Program-made: the position numbers and the translations under genes
Shown: positions 23,720 to 37,152 of the stretch, piece by piece
Layout of the letters: every line of letters begins with the position of its first letter
Position numbering within the stretch: position 1 is the first letter of the stretch
From: Purshia tridentata
Taxonomy: Eukaryota > Streptophyta > Magnoliopsida > Rosales > Rosaceae
Assembly (NCBI GenBank): GCA_003254885.1
Contig: QANT01008355.1
Span: 1-64,000 of the forward strand
Length of the DNA stretch: 64,000 nucleotides
Reading direction: 5' to 3'
Notes under the pieces: generated by a model
What the model was told of the DNA's origin: nothing
What the model saw: the letters and a program-made list of their open reading frames with translations, nothing else
The model's database searches: none

Positions 23720-26538
23720 CGTGTAGCTTGCAGCGCAATCCTATGAGAGACATCATGAACAAATTGTTCAAGCTTCTTGCAGTGTGAGTACTTCGGATGT
23801 GCATAAAAATTACTAGATTAACTAGCCATTATCATGCCAACTAATGACTAAATTCAGTATCAACCATCATTGTTTCAAGTTATTTTATGGGGCCACAATC
23901 ATCAGCAGAAGAAAAATATGCAGGAAATATCTACCAGGCAAGTTTTAAGGTTTTCTTCTAAAAAATGAAAGTCCCAAGTACATAGCCATGGAAAGTAGAA
24001 GACTCATATAGCAGAACAAACTGAATTATTACTACTATCTCACTTAAGAATTTGAAAACTAGATATTATCTTTGCAAAATCAAGCATGTGAGTTAAACCT
24101 TACTAAATTAAACCTCAGAATTTCTCTTGAATTAAAAATTCATTCTCTTTGTTGTTCAATTTCCAGAATTTGAATGTACCCATGAAAAGATTTATAGTTT
24201 TCAGAACAAACCAAAAACAATTCAGACCAAGATTACATACCACAGCAAAATAACAGAAACTATCAACATACATGTTGCCAACAACTACAACCCAAAACAA
24301 ACCCAATCCCTGTATACATTGCCCAGCCTTGAAATTACAACAGCGCTTAAAAAACTAAGAGAATTTACAATAAAAAATAATAATAATAGTACTAGATATG
24401 TAGGAGCGTACCACGTGCGAGCGACTGTGTTTCAGGTGTTGTGTCTTCTTCGTTTGTTTGAGAGACGAGGAAGGAAAGCGATTATCGTAGTCTCAGAATC
24501 TGAGAGATGATGTATAAAATAAAACTCAGAACGACGCCGTGTTCATCCAGATGACACGAGGAAAGCAAGTTCGAATAAGAAATCGGAGTCGGACTCAAAG
24601 TTTGTCGTCGCCTACGCAATTACAATCACACAAATCACACCCCACTTTTCTCCGTGTAGACTCAATATTTATTTATTTATTTATTAAAAGTACATGTTAA
24701 GCACAATTATGGGGTTTAGAAGCCCAAGTGCCCAACACCTGCTTTTTTGGGCCGTTGACAGCCACAGAGGTCAAGCGCGGCAAACTACGGTGGAATTTAC
24801 CAGATTGCCATTTCGATCTCACCGACAGTTTTTGGTTTCACTGTTGGGGAGATGTGACGTGGCGTAATATTTATTGTTGTTCTTCTGGTGAGCCAACCCA
24901 ACAAAAACCAATTATATTGTTTGTACGGAATCAGATAGTTACCCAATTATTTGTTGTAACTTTTAGTTAAGAGTCAACTAACTAGATGAAATACGAATCT
25001 GTATATTTGATACGGATCTTTTTCATGGGCCTGGCTCATATTATTACCCACCCAACTTTGTCACAACTTTTTGGGAAGGTAAGGGCCCAATTTTTGACAA
25101 AGATTGGGCCCATAGGCCTCCTTTACGTTAATGGACCATGAGCCTCTTTGCTAAATGTTATGGGGTGTTTCAACTTAAAAAGGGAATATTGAATTGGGTT
25201 CTCAACCAAAGTTACGAGTTGGGTAAATACTAGAAAGTCAATCAATAACGAATGTCACTTGGCTATTTGGAAATAAGTTACTTATTTCTACCTCAAAATA
25301 GTTTTTTGTGTTTAGTTAATAAAATAAAATCTACTTATTTTGAAAACAGAGGTGGAAAAAAGTAAATTTTGGGGGTTATGGTAAAACAGCTAAAAAGATG
25401 CTTTCAAAATTTGCAGTGAGAGAAAGCAGCCATAACTTCCGAAATTACCCTCACCCAATTTAAAAAATGACAATCCTTACCTTCTCATTAAGAAATTATA
25501 GTAACATTTTTAAATTTTAATAGCATAATTACCTTTTAATTAACAAAATATAATGACAAAAAATATTAATATAAATTGAGTTTTATATATGTAAGTCACG
25601 AGAATAATTTTTACTAAAAAAATCATAAATAAAACTTTTAAAAAAATCATAAATAAAAATTAGAAAAGAAAATCATAAATAAAAGTAAAAACAATCATAA
25701 TTAAAAGTAAAAAAAGCAAATGAAAGAATTCTTGTTTTACCAAACAAAAAATTAAAATGAACTTTCAGCACTATGTTTATTTTGGTCATTATACATAGTC
25801 ACAGCACTTCTACATCAAAATTTACTAAATATTGTACTGCTGCTTTTAAGATTCACAGCACTTTTAAAAACACAGTTTATCAAATATTTAACTGTTTTAC
25901 CTCACAACAGCTTTTTCTCACCACACAGCTACAGCAACTTTTTCTCACCACATAGCAATCCCAAACTGGCCCTTAGAGCTATACACTTTTACATATAAAT
26001 AAATACAACAATACTACTCTTACTATATTCTTATAAGTTATACTACATTTTTATACTATCTTCTATCTTACATGAAAAGGATAGGAAAGAAGGAGGGGGT
26101 AAAAGACATCAATCGTGTGAAAGTGTGAAACTGAAATTGGATTTTCTTTACTTTATTTTAATAATTAAAATTAATAAAACGAATAAAAAATGTGAATTAT
26201 ACTTTGCTAAAGTGGTTGTGCAGATAAGCAGCCATGTAAAATGGTATAAAAATAATATAAAAATGTAGTATAAGAATAAATATCATTGTTATTATAACTT
26301 TTTTTTTAGGTGGAAACACCGTTATTATAACTTCCACTCCTGTAGTATAGATCTAAATACTGAACTATGCTGTGCACAATTGGATTCGATAAACTACATG
26401 ACCCTTGTATGAAAAAGAAAAGAAAAAAAAAATACAAAGAAAGTTCAGGCAATGAAACTTTGCTTGAAGGAAGCCTTCCTCTTATACAGAAACAGCTTGC
26501 AATCCAGGCTGTTCTCAAGCCATGTGGGCTAGCTTCAC
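23720..26538. other. Upstream region of the diphosphatase gene and intergenic DNA
   Basis: About 23740-24411 is a likely 5' UTR intron and about 24412-24640 a likely non-coding first exon of the diphosphatase gene. Beyond 24640 the DNA is AT-rich with no gene. Sequence at 25880-25980 (cagctttttctcaccacacagctac, ending caaactggcccttag) resembles one end of a hAT-type MITE, but the matching other end was not found. Confidence 0.4.
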
Positions 26539-29500
26539 TCAATGTAACGACAATGACTTCCCATTACCAGACGGATGAAGGATCTCGTAAACAAGCTTCT
26601 CTGGCAGTTTTTTAGAGGCCTGCAAAAGAAGAGATCAAGAAGGAGGTGAATCTAAGAACTCAGGAAGGTCCTTGTATAAATGTAAAATATGTACTGTTCA
26701 TAGAAACTAACCTGGAAGTGTCTCATGTGCAAAATTGGTTCACACCCAACATCCGCAACTGATTTTCCATTGGGAGTTTGCAGTTTGAATCGCCCAGCTT
26801 CATATGCAGAAAGGATATTATTTGTCTCATCAGGCAGCTGGTGGCAAACTTTCAGGAGGGAGCTGAGAGAATTCATCTGGCAGATCACATTAAAAACACT
26901 AGACTTAGGAGGGCATTTTCTTGAGAACATCCTACTCATAATTTCCAGAATAGTCCATAATTATCAAATCATTTCCAGGTCATGTCATTCTACAACATAC
27001 CAAGCATGCATCTCAAGAAAGAGAGACCCTGTGTTGAACCATGTCCCGCAATGCGGGACCTGAAAAACATGCTAGGGCAGGTTTTAAGGTGTCACTTTGA
27101 GATGTAATCCAGTCTGCAGATACTATATCCAATTTAACATACATTCATGCACACAGATATGAGACTGTGTAGACTGGTTATTTTCATAAAGGTCTAATTA
27201 TATCAAATAGATCATATTACATGCTAGAATAATAAAAAAATGTGTTGACCTCCAAGAATGTATTGATAAAACAAATTTGAAAGAAAAAATAAAAATGAAA
27301 TGCTAACCTTCATGTATGGACAGGATGCACAGCCACCATTAATTGAACATCCCTCCCCACTTGCAACTCCAGGTATAACAGGCAGTATGACATCACCCAC
27401 TTTAATGGGGTTAAGGCCTGGGGAAGAATTTGATGATGTTCCTGTCATCGAGTCTGATGAAACTGGGAATACAATTTCAACATTAATCTTTGCTCCCCCA
27501 GGCTTTGCAGAACCTAACAAATTGCGAACTACGGCAACAATTGAAGTCACCATACCAGATTCCGTTCCTAACACAAACTGAAGGTGGTCATTGACATTTC
27601 TATCTAAAGCCTCTTGAACCCTCTGTTTTATAAAATCTAGTATGTTTTGGGTGGAACCCACAACCCCCATTCCTCTTCTCTTTGCTTCCATTGCCAAAGA
27701 AAACATTTCTCCAGGGACCTCAAAATGAGCAGTTAGAAATGCATCACAGTACATTTCATTTATCCTGTCCACAACTTCATTTCCAAATAGATGATGTACT
27801 ATGCACGTCCCATCCTAATACAAGAGAATTTCTTTGTCAGCAGATTATATAAATGGTAAGAGAAGAGAACCATAATCAGAAAATGCAAGGTAAACAGTTC
27901 TGCACAAAGTCCAAATGCAGAGGCAGGACTCCAGCATCAAACATATATAACCTCTTTAAAACATTTCCTTAGGTCAAAATTGAAATGTATTATGCATAGC
28001 TCTGCAACAGCCCATGAAAATATACATACCTGAAAATAATGCAGGCGAGGTAGCAAAGATCTGATTGAGTCTTTATTGTGTTCTGGGTGTATCTCAGCAA
28101 TTTCTTCATCAGTCATCTTAGTCATCTGCTGGAGTAATTCTCTAATATTTGCACCCATGTAAGAATCAGGCCCGTACCATACGCTTAAATCTGGCACTTG
28201 AGCAAAAGCCTACAGAGAGAAGTGACTAGGAGTTAAAGAAAGAACACTAGAAAGAAAGACAATAGAAAGAATAGAAAATGAGCATTATTTAATTTATTAA
28301 TAAGAAACATTACAGACTTCAAATATCATTGAGGTTTGAGAAGAAGGTTGTAATACCACCAACCTGCAAAATGGTCTGGACCACATTTGAAGAAGTACAG
28401 GTAATTGTTGGCACAAGTTCATGAGCATATGCTTTTGTCTCTAGTGAAGTATTAATGTAGACAACATGCAAAGAATGAGGAGAATTAGAAGCTGCCTCAA
28501 GATAACTCATATAAGAAGGGGAAGATGCAGCATCGGCCAAAGAACAACCAATGCGTTCATTTGACATCCTGTACACACCAACCTGCATCAAAGGAACAAA
28601 TTCATTAACTGCTTCACTAGTATGCAGCACCAATTCAAGGTCCAGTTAACTAAACAATAAATAAAGCACACCACATCTGGTCCATGCAGTAAAATAAATA
28701 TACAGCAGAAATTGAAGACCCATTGAACCTTTCAGTCCATAAAAACTTCACAAGTACAGTACATGCTTTGCATTTCCTAATGACTAACACATGAACAAAA
28801 GCAAGGACGTACCTTTCCCAAGCCAGCCTGATCAAGTATTGCCCGGACATTTTCCGACATAAAATCAACACCCAAAACTGTGATGAATTGGCATCCATCT
28901 TGAGCCATTTTCACAGCTGAATCCGCCATTACTAACGAATCCGATATATGAATGTGAGGCCAATGCTTCTGTGCAGCAGTTAAAATACCCTGAACTTCTG
29001 GGTCCATGTAAAAATGTGCGACAACCCCAATTTTCTTCTCCTTCAACACATTCACAAGCTCCTGAACCTTAGACTCATCTGGGTTCAAATATCTCGCCTG
29101 CAATGAAAACAGAGTCCAACTTAGAATTCAAACAACAATACAGAAGTAAAATTTTATGACCCAAAAGAACCACATGCTAACCTGGGCTTCGGCGAAGCTA
29201 CCCTTTGCTTGAATCCCATCGGCGCTGATAATGAGCGAAGGGAACCGTTCGAACGCCGGCTTCCCCTCTCGCTCGGCGACCACAGCCTTGGTCTTTTTCT
29301 GCATACTGACCAACACATTATGCCAAGTGTTTACCCTAGACCTCTGCGCACCGGGCAAGCCCACATTGAGCGACCCCAAGTCGTCGGTCTTGACCGTCAA
29401 TACCTCCTCCGGCGTCGCGCCGTCAAGCACCGAAATCAAGCAGGAGCAGAACCCTCTGGTGATCTCGGAATCGCTGTCCGCCGAGAACCTCATCTTGCCC

Positions 29501-29991
29501 TCTTTGTCCATATGGGTCTCCAGCCACACCTGGGCCGTGCAGCCCATGACGCGGTTGTAGTCGACCCGACCCGAATCCGGAAACGGAGGGAGTAGAGCCG
29601 CGTAGTGTAGTAGGCGCTTGACTCTGTCGACCGGGTCGGGTAGGGACTGGAACTCGGAGACGAGGAGGTGGAGCTTGAGTGGGACCAGCTCGGTGGTTTG
29701 TGAGGAGGAAGAGAGGGTGGCCGCGGAGCAGGAGAAGGGGGAGTTAGGGTTTTTGGGGGCGCGGGTTAATGGGTTCGGGTCGGGAGGTGGCGACTGCACG
29801 CATTTGAGGGATTTGTAAAAGGGTGGTTGGCGGGGTTTGAAAGATTGGAGCTTGAAAGGGAGTAACTTGGGCTTGTTATGGTTTGGAGAGATGGAGAAAA
29901 ATGAAGAAGAAGAAGAAGAAGAAGAAGATGAAGATGATGAAGAAGAGGAGGTGGCTCTCAAGGCCATGGTTGTTGCAGAAGAAGAATCCAT
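26539..29991 (-). CDS. QS: Quinolinate synthase, chloroplastic (SufE-NadA fusion)
   Basis: Makes quinolinate from iminoaspartate and dihydroxyacetone phosphate, an early step of plastid NAD synthesis. Seven exons, all phase 0: 29182-29991, 28813-29097, 28364-28582, 28030-28209, 27308-27814, 26712-26876 and 26539-26619, giving 748 residues. The start at 29991 opens a Ser-rich plastid transit peptide with a long Ser run. Residues about 85-225 form the SufE domain (RVMGCTAQVWLE, SDSEITRGFCSCL), which supports Fe-S assembly. NadA follows from about 270, with VVAHFYMDPEVQ, LGVDFMSENVRAI, GTESGMV and the cluster region GCSINGGCASCPYMKMNSL. No break is seen. The poly-Ser tract comes from a GAA/TTC microsatellite and may vary in length. 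Confidence 0.95.
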
Positions 29992-30084
29992 CGGAGAGAG
30001 AGTTTGGGAGGTGAGGGATTGAGTATGGGCAGCCTTAAAGTGCGAGGCTTTGAGTGGTGGAGGCAGAAGCAAAGAAGCAGAGCA

Positions 30085-30092
30085 TTTATATA
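30085..30092 (-). promoter_or_regulatory. TATA box of the quinolinate synthase gene
   Basis: TATATAAA on the minus strand, about 95 bases upstream of the ATG at 29991, at normal core-promoter distance. Confidence 0.5.
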
Positions 30093-31960
30093 TGCATATG
30101 TGTGGATTTACGAGGTGGGCATAAAATCGAAATGAAAGGTATGGCCCCGAAGGCATTAGCCAACCAACCAAACGAAACTGCGCGCCAATTTTATTAAAAT
30201 AAACGAAAAGGCCCAACATCTGTAATTTTTGGGCATTTTGGACCCATCAATTTTCTTTTCACTCTTGGAAGCTCTGGGTCCCAACTTTCTTTTTTCTGTT
30301 TAGACTCTAGAGTTAAAATTTATGTAACGGTGTATAAATAAATAGACACATAAATTATTAAGTTAAGAGAAAAATCAACACATTAGTTATATACACTCAT
30401 AATAACTAAGTTTTTTTTAATTCTCTTTAGCATGTTGTAAATAAGTTTTTTTTTTTTTCTCTTTAGCATGTTGTAGTGTAATGTGACCATCGATATTCTA
30501 GAGACTTTCGAATTTATAAACTCGAATCATTCACATATATGAGAATTTCTTATATCAATTTTATATAGAAAGCTTGTTCGAATAGAATTTTGTACAAATG
30601 TTTTCTCTACATATAATTTTTTTTGGTATAAAATTGACATTTTTTTGGATAAACTTCATTTGGGACCAAGTTTGAATGTTAGAATCATCTCTCAACATCA
30701 ACCATCCAATTTGTCAATTAATAAATTAACTAATAATGTGCATATATTATGCACTTATTTGATACAATGTTTTTCACTTCAAATTGAATTCAACCATTTG
30801 ATATTTTGTTTCTCACTTGCTCTCAAGTTCTTTAGGTGAACACTTGTGTGCACATTAATATACAACGATTTTAGATGAGTCAAACGTTCTGTTATTAATA
30901 GGTAAATCAAATTGAATTTAGATTCTCTACTAATTTATACTAGAATCTGGAATAGATTTAGCTCAACTACAAGGAAGGCATTGAAACAGTTAAGGAAGTT
31001 GGGGGCTTTGATAGATACTTTTTGGGATACATAGTCCACATGTGTTTGGTAACATGGAGGAACGTTTGGGAAGTTTTTTGTTTGGGTCAGTGTCTACAGG
31101 AAAGAGGGGTTCATGTTAATCTTATTTTCTTTTCTTTTCTTTCTGTTTAAGGAAGAAAGAAAAATTGGAATTTACCATTACACCGAAATTACCTCCAACG
31201 AAAAAACTTAAAAAGGAAAACCTATAGCCACCAAAATGAGAGAACAGTTGAAAAAAGATGGGGCACTTTGCACAATTGTCGCATTGTAATGGATGCAACG
31301 TTTGCTATCATTGACCACCAAATCATGAATCATTTCCACCGCCAAACATTTTAGAATTGAATGTTGATTTATGTCATTATCTTGTTCCCACTAAATTAGA
31401 ATTTTGTGGCTTGCATGCAATTTCCTAGCATATGAGACAATGAAAGAGCAGTGCATACGTAGCCTAAAGGTTGAAGAAGAAAAGTTGATCATGCAGAACT
31501 TTTGGAAGTCTCCTCGTGCCTTCCATAACATAAGTACATGTGCATGCACTTTTCTTTTGTTCTTACCCTTTGCATTTAAATAAGGGGTCAAGCCTACTAC
31601 ACTAAATAGCAGTCTAGGAGACTACGTGAGAGAACCATAGAAGACTTTATTGAGATAGTGGTGATTTTGGTTCTTCCCCCTTAGTCTAAAAAGGAGAAAA
31701 ATAGGAAGATAGCAGGACCATAGGCCTGACTATAGGTTTGAAGAAAATATGAACAAATAAATTAAGTTATTGGGGATAAATAAACGAAGAAAATTATATT
31801 ACTTAATGATAATAAATACTAAAATTTTTTTCTTGTGTGGAATAAGAGTTATAGATAAAATATAAAATAAGTGAGTAGAGAGAATGTCTATTGCCGGTGT
31901 AAGAGGGGGCCCACTAACTGATGTAAGAGCCCCCTTTGTTTGAGGGAAAGAGAGAGAGAC
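30093..31960. other. AT-rich intergenic region before the P450 block
   Basis: Promoter flank of quinolinate synthase followed by AT-rich DNA. No gene is seen. In particular the second exon expected for P450 copy A (with the heme-binding motif) is absent from this stretch. Confidence 0.5.
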
Positions 31961-32862
31961 TTTTAGAATTGCATTGAGGTTTCCTTGGGTGAGCTCAAAA
32001 CCATCCCATGCTTTTGAGTTGGAGGAGAATATCCACGAAGTCTTTCTTGAAAGAGTACTGGTGGTTATGCCCTTTTGCTTTCACTACCCTATGTTCTTCA
32101 ACCTGATTCAAAAAACAATCCATGCTCTAAAGGTTGCTTTCAGGCGCACAATTAGTCCTGTAAGGAGGTCAAGCCATCCCAGATAAGGGAAATATTCTCC
32201 CAAATTGAAAGCTGTGAGTTGTCCCATCACCTTCCTGCTCTTACCATTTTTCTCATAAAACTTTCTCCCAATCACACATCTAAAAACTATGTCGTTTGAG
32301 GTTGCAACCAGCATCTCACTCAGATTGACATGAGCACCAGCAAGCCTTGCCTTTTATTATCTTACTGACCAACACTGCAGCTTCTTCTTCCCTCACAAAC
32401 TGAAATGCCTGCACTCTCTGCTGGCTCAAAAGCTCATGAACACATATTTTCCTAGCTTGTCTCCAGTAGTCACGATAGGGTAACCCAATGTGTGTGCCGC
32501 CATAATACAAAATGCCTTCAGCAGTAGTTTTCGGCCGGTTGGAGAAAACAATGTCATGGGTCCTCATAATTTCTTTGGAAAATTTTGCAGAGGAGACAAC
32601 TAAAGTTGGGGCATGGCCTAATTGCTTGAGCAGCAGAGGACCATATTTATCTGAGAGAGCTGGAAGCGCACGGTGTGGCTGTGTGCCTAGCTGGTGAAGG
32701 TTACCAATTATTGGTAGCTTTGGTGGCGATGGGTAAGTTAACTTTGCCACTTGATTTAGTGAACATGAGAAAATGAAAAAAGCAAAAAGAAGGAGGAAGG
32801 TGTTGAAGGTTAAGCTTGTGTAGCTCTAGCCAAAGTTGGTGAAAATGTGGTAGTACACCCAT
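31961..32862 (-). pseudogene. CYP71-type cytochrome P450 pseudogene, copy A (exon 1 only)
   Basis: Only the first exon of a two-exon CYP71 gene is present, from a Met near 32862 (MGVLPHFHQLW) to the remains of the donor site near 31961. Clear P450 text includes [56 protein letters not shown] and, lower down, LVATSNDIVFRCVIGRKF. The frame is lost in the proline-rich hinge (two bases missing against the paralogues) and again in later segments, with stops near the donor. Exon 2, carrying the I helix, ExxR and heme Cys, is missing. It is a dead copy of the same family as copies B-E. Confidence 0.88.
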
Positions 32863-33613
32863 TTCCTCTGCTTGAAATTAAGTACATAAACTCACCAACA
32901 CTCTCTGCTCCTCAGTCATATATAGCAGCAGCAGCTAGCCATTGAAGTATTGGATGCATGCATTTATGCATGGAGGTATGTATATATGTTTGACCTTTAA
33001 ACAGCTATTAGAGGTATTGTATTGTTAACTGAATATAGAAATGCCTACAATATTAGTTAAAATTTGGCCATGAGACAAGCAATTGACATCAGAGAATACT
33101 AAAATACTTAAGAAACTATCAATCAACAAAATTAGCTTATAGGAGAGTTTCAAGAGGTACAACTTAGAACCCAAAAAGAAAAGAAAAAGAAAAAAGGTTT
33201 AATTAAAGAGTTACTGAAGGTATGATCATTATTATTCTCTAAACCTCCCAACAAAATAATTAATTACAGGTAATTAAATATCAACATTAACTTGTGGAAG
33301 AATTCACGGATCATTCATAGCCTATGACCAATATAAAGGGACGAATCAACACATGATAAGAGTGATGTAACTTGTACCGTATCTCTCCTTCCATTTCTAT
33401 ATATATACGATTTATTCTTAGTGTTCAACAGATACTACACTTCATGCATCAATTATGCTATTTCTTGTACTTCTCATGCCACCAGTGGAAAAACACAGTT
33501 CATTCTGAGTATTTTTATTTTATTTTTTCATTTCGATCAGAATCATACATTTTCACAACAACTGCTCCTTACTGAAAAACAAAGAACGACATGAAACCTC
33601 TGGATGAAGGGGA
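32863..33613. other. Spacer between P450 copies A and B
   Basis: AT-rich spacer. The part just above 32863 is the old promoter of copy A; the part before 33614 is the 3' flank of copy B, sharing sequence with the 3' flank of copy D (gaacgacatgaaacctct near 33585 and 37775). No gene is seen. Confidence 0.5.
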
Positions 33614-35333
33614 TCATGGGGAGATTGGTATTGGCACCAGCTGAAGAGGAGATTTCTTATGGACAGTTAGTCCAGAATCTTCAGTCATATCCAAGGCCTC
33701 AGCCAATTCTCTACCACCACTAGGCAACTTCCAATCAAACCCATATGGAACGTTGGCAACCACATGTTCAGCTGAAGCAACTGCAAAGGTGAGTCCAGGA
33801 CACCCTCTTCTCCCTCCACCAAGTGGGATGTACTGGAAGTCCTGGCCTTTGAAATCAATTGAGTTTCCCTCAAATCTCTCTGGGACAAACTCGTCTGGTC
33901 TATCCCAGAATTTGGGGTCCCTTTGGATTGCAAATGCATTGACAAACACTCTTTTTTTTGCAGGGATGTAGTAGCCTCCCAACTCTACGCCTTCATTTGT
34001 CTCTCGAGGAACTAAAAGTGGAGCTGGAGGATGGAGTCTGAGATTTTCTTTGATGACACATTTCATGTACTTCATTTGATTGATATCATTCACATCTACC
34101 TTTGCCATTTTCCCCACCACTCTTCTTGCCTCTTCTTGCACTTTGTCCATCACACTTGGATTTCTCACAAGCTCTGTCATTAACCATTCCAGCCCTGTTG
34201 AAGTAGTTTCACTTCCGCCCACAAACATGTCCTAAAACCATAAAACCATCAAGTCTTTCAGGCATATTGTTAGAATATAAAACAAATGTTATCCCACATC
34301 CCACATCCCAGCAGCTTAAGCTTTTGGATATAGCATTAAACCAACAAATTGTATGTGTTGAGAAGAAGTATGTGAGTAAGTGATATACAGAGAGAGACCT
34401 GTAGGATTGCCTTCAGGCTGTCTTGAGTGAGCTCAAAGTCATGCTTGCCATTCTTTTGAAGTTGGAGGAGAATATTCACAAAATCCTTCCTATCAGGCTC
34501 ACCTGTTCTCTTTGCTGTCTTATGTTCTTCAATCATCTGATCAAAGAATCCATCTAATTCGATAGAAGTTGCTTTCAAGCGTGCATTGAAGCCTCTAAGA
34601 CGGCCAATCCAACTCAAAGAAGGGAAGAAATCTGCAAAACTGATAGCCGTTAGTTGCTTCATCAACATTCTTGATATCTCCCCAAACCAATTACCCTCTT
34701 CTTCCACAAACTTGTGTCCCAGAATACACCTAGACATGATGTTGTTAGACGTTGCCATCAGCATCTCACTTAGATTAATAGGAACCCTACTGAGGCTCAC
34801 TTTGCGTATCATGCTGATCAATTCTGAAACTTCTTCTTCCTTTGCATACTGAAATTCTTGCACCCTTTTAAGGCTCAGAAGTTCAAGAACACAAATTTCC
34901 GAACTTGTCTCCAGTACTCTCCATAAGGAGAAAACCCCACGTCTTGGCAACCATAGAGTAATATCTTTGTAGCCGTAGACTGGGACCGGCTGGAGAAGTT
35001 AGTATCATGAGTCTTCATGATTTCCTTAGCCATTTTTGCAGATGAAATAACCAGTGTTGGAACCTTGCCCGTCTGTAGTAGTATTAGAGGGCCATGCTTC
35101 TTAGAAAGAGCATGAAGAGAGCAGTGTGGGAGTGTACCTAGCTGGTGAAGGTTTCCAATTATTGGCAACCTTGATGGGGATGGCGGTAATTTGAGTTTCC
35201 CACCTGATCTTGTAAGTGAAAACAAAAGGAAAATAGAAAGAAAAAAAAGAGAAACCAGGAAAGGATTGAAGAGAGTGCTCCTTTGTAGCTCTTGCCACAC
35301 TTGATTAAACAGTGGTGATAGAGCCATTGCCAT
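33614..35333 (-). pseudogene. CYP71-type cytochrome P450, copy B (one frameshift as sequenced)
   Basis: The best preserved copy. Exon 1 is 34399-35333 (Met at 35333 or 35327), exon 2 is 33614-34231. A membrane anchor, hinge [29 protein letters not shown]-helix GGSETTSTG, KENLRLHPP (ExxR), FVPERFEG and heme loop GGGRRGCPG with its Cys are all present. In exon 1 an A-run near 34896-34898 has three bases where copies C and D have four, shifting the frame after GEYWRQVRK and giving a stop about five codons on. The heme loop reads YIPLGGG where P450s normally have PFGGG. The gene is either newly dead or hit by a sequence error in a short homopolymer. CYP71 family is firm; a CYP71A/AN-like subfamily is a guess. 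Confidence 0.85.
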
Positions 35334-36489
35334 AGTTTTTGCAGGACACTTGAAATCTGAGTCCTTGTAGTTCAGTTCTCTATGTTCTGAACATTTATTC
35401 AAATAGAACCTACATGTACAAATCATGCAGAAAAATGACATGTACATCATCGGTGTACACTTTGTTGTTATTGCATCTGTAATTGTTTCTGTACACATTA
35501 AGTTGTACAAGGAATATTGTTCTTTAGGATCTTGTTGAGTTGTTTCAAAATAGAAGTACAACATTCGCTGCACCAAATTAACTAATGTACAAAACTTATA
35601 TGACATGAGAAAACTTGTTTGAGCATACTATGCCTGTATTTGGATCAAAGCTAGCAGTAGGAGATTATGGCACATGACTTTAAATGGCACACGATTCTAT
35701 AATAGCGAAGAATTTTGGTGGTATATGACCAGAGCCGTGTAATGCTTGTGATCAAGTTAATCAAGAAACGAGTTCGTCTATTGGCCTTATGACATACAAT
35801 CACATTTGATCCTGAAAATATATATTTTAGTAGTGGTCTTAATAGACTAGTCAAGATTTAAGGGTTAAAAGGTGATTTTCTCGTGTATGACAGGTTTTTC
35901 CCCAAGTACATGCCAAACTTTGTTCACCCATAAAAGAAACTGCCAAACTTTTACATCATCAGAAAACACATGTTGATGCACGTATCAAAATGTCACATAC
36001 TATCTATAAATATAGATACACTAGGAATGTAGTTGCACTGTGACTAATAATAGCTTTCGACAAAATAAAGCAGTAGAAATTTAAAACAAAGAAAATTTAT
36101 CATAATGTCTTTACTCTTTAATATTATAGAAAATCAATCTACTACTCGCTTTTTTTCCCCCTCTTTTGTTTTTCTAACCAAGTAATTATATTTTGAAACT
36201 ACTGAGAATTTCAGTACTCAGCTACTCACTTCATCAGGTTTTTGGTTATTTGTGGTTGCAACTGTTCTTGAACTATTATTTGTACTGCTTTATCTTCATT
36301 TTTCCTTCAATTTCTCTATACCCATTTTAAATTAAAGTATTCAAGAGAGATACTACAGTTACATGCATTTTAAATCCAAAGAATATTACAAAATCTATCA
36401 GAGAGATGCTCTATATAGCACAATACCAATATAATTCTGATTTCCGATAAAAAAACAAAGAACAACCACATAATAGCATATATATAAAC
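35334..36489. other. Spacer between P450 copies B and C
   Basis: Promoter-side flank of copy B and AT-rich spacer. Open frames here have no family features. No transposon ends were recognised. Confidence 0.45.
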
Positions 36490-37152
36490 ATGAAACCTCT
36501 AAATGGAAGGGGATCAAGGGCACCCCTTAATTTCTCCCTCCAACAAATGGGATGAATTGGAAGCCCAGGCCTATGAAATCAATGGAGTTGTCCTGAAACC
36601 TCTCCAAACACTGAAAGTCACCATTTGCATTGTCAATCTTCTTGATAACTCTCCAAACCTGCTATTACCATCATCTTCCCCAAACTTTTGTCCAATAATT
36701 CACCTAGGCATAATGTTGTAGGAGGTTGTTATCAGAATCTCACCTAGCTTAATAGGAGACTCACTGACGCACACTTTGTGTATCCTACTGACCAATTATG
36801 CAACTTATTCTTCCCTTGCACTGAAATTGTTGCCCTCTTTTATGGCTCAGTAGTTCAACAACATAAATTTTCCGAACTTATCTCCAGTACTCCCCATAAA
36901 TCTAACATTATTAGAGGGCCATACTTTTTAGAGAGAGCTTGAAGAGCACGGTGTGGGAGTGTGCCTTGCTGGTGAAGGTTTCCAATTATAGGTAACCTTG
37001 TTGGGGATGGAGGTAATTTGATTTCCCACCTGATCTAGTAGATGAAAACAAAATGAAATTAGAGAGAAACAGAAGAAAAATCAGGAAAAGATTGAAGAGG
37101 GTGCTCCTTTCTAACTCTTGCCACAGTTGGTTCAACAGTAGTAATAGAGCCA
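36490..37152 (-). pseudogene. CYP71-type P450 pseudogene, copy C (internally deleted remnant)
   Basis: Starts with a clear anchor ([20 protein letters not shown], Met at 37152) and hinge, then jumps to fragments of the helix C region, the mid exon 1 and finally a scrap of the heme region near 36500-36600 (DNSIDFIGLGFQFIPF). Large internal parts of both exons are missing and the frame is broken repeatedly. At about 0.66 kb it is well under half of a normal coding length. Confidence 0.82.

Noticed and set aside
25880-25980. hAT-type MITE end
   Set aside because: Only one end resembles a MITE; no matching inverted end was found to the left.
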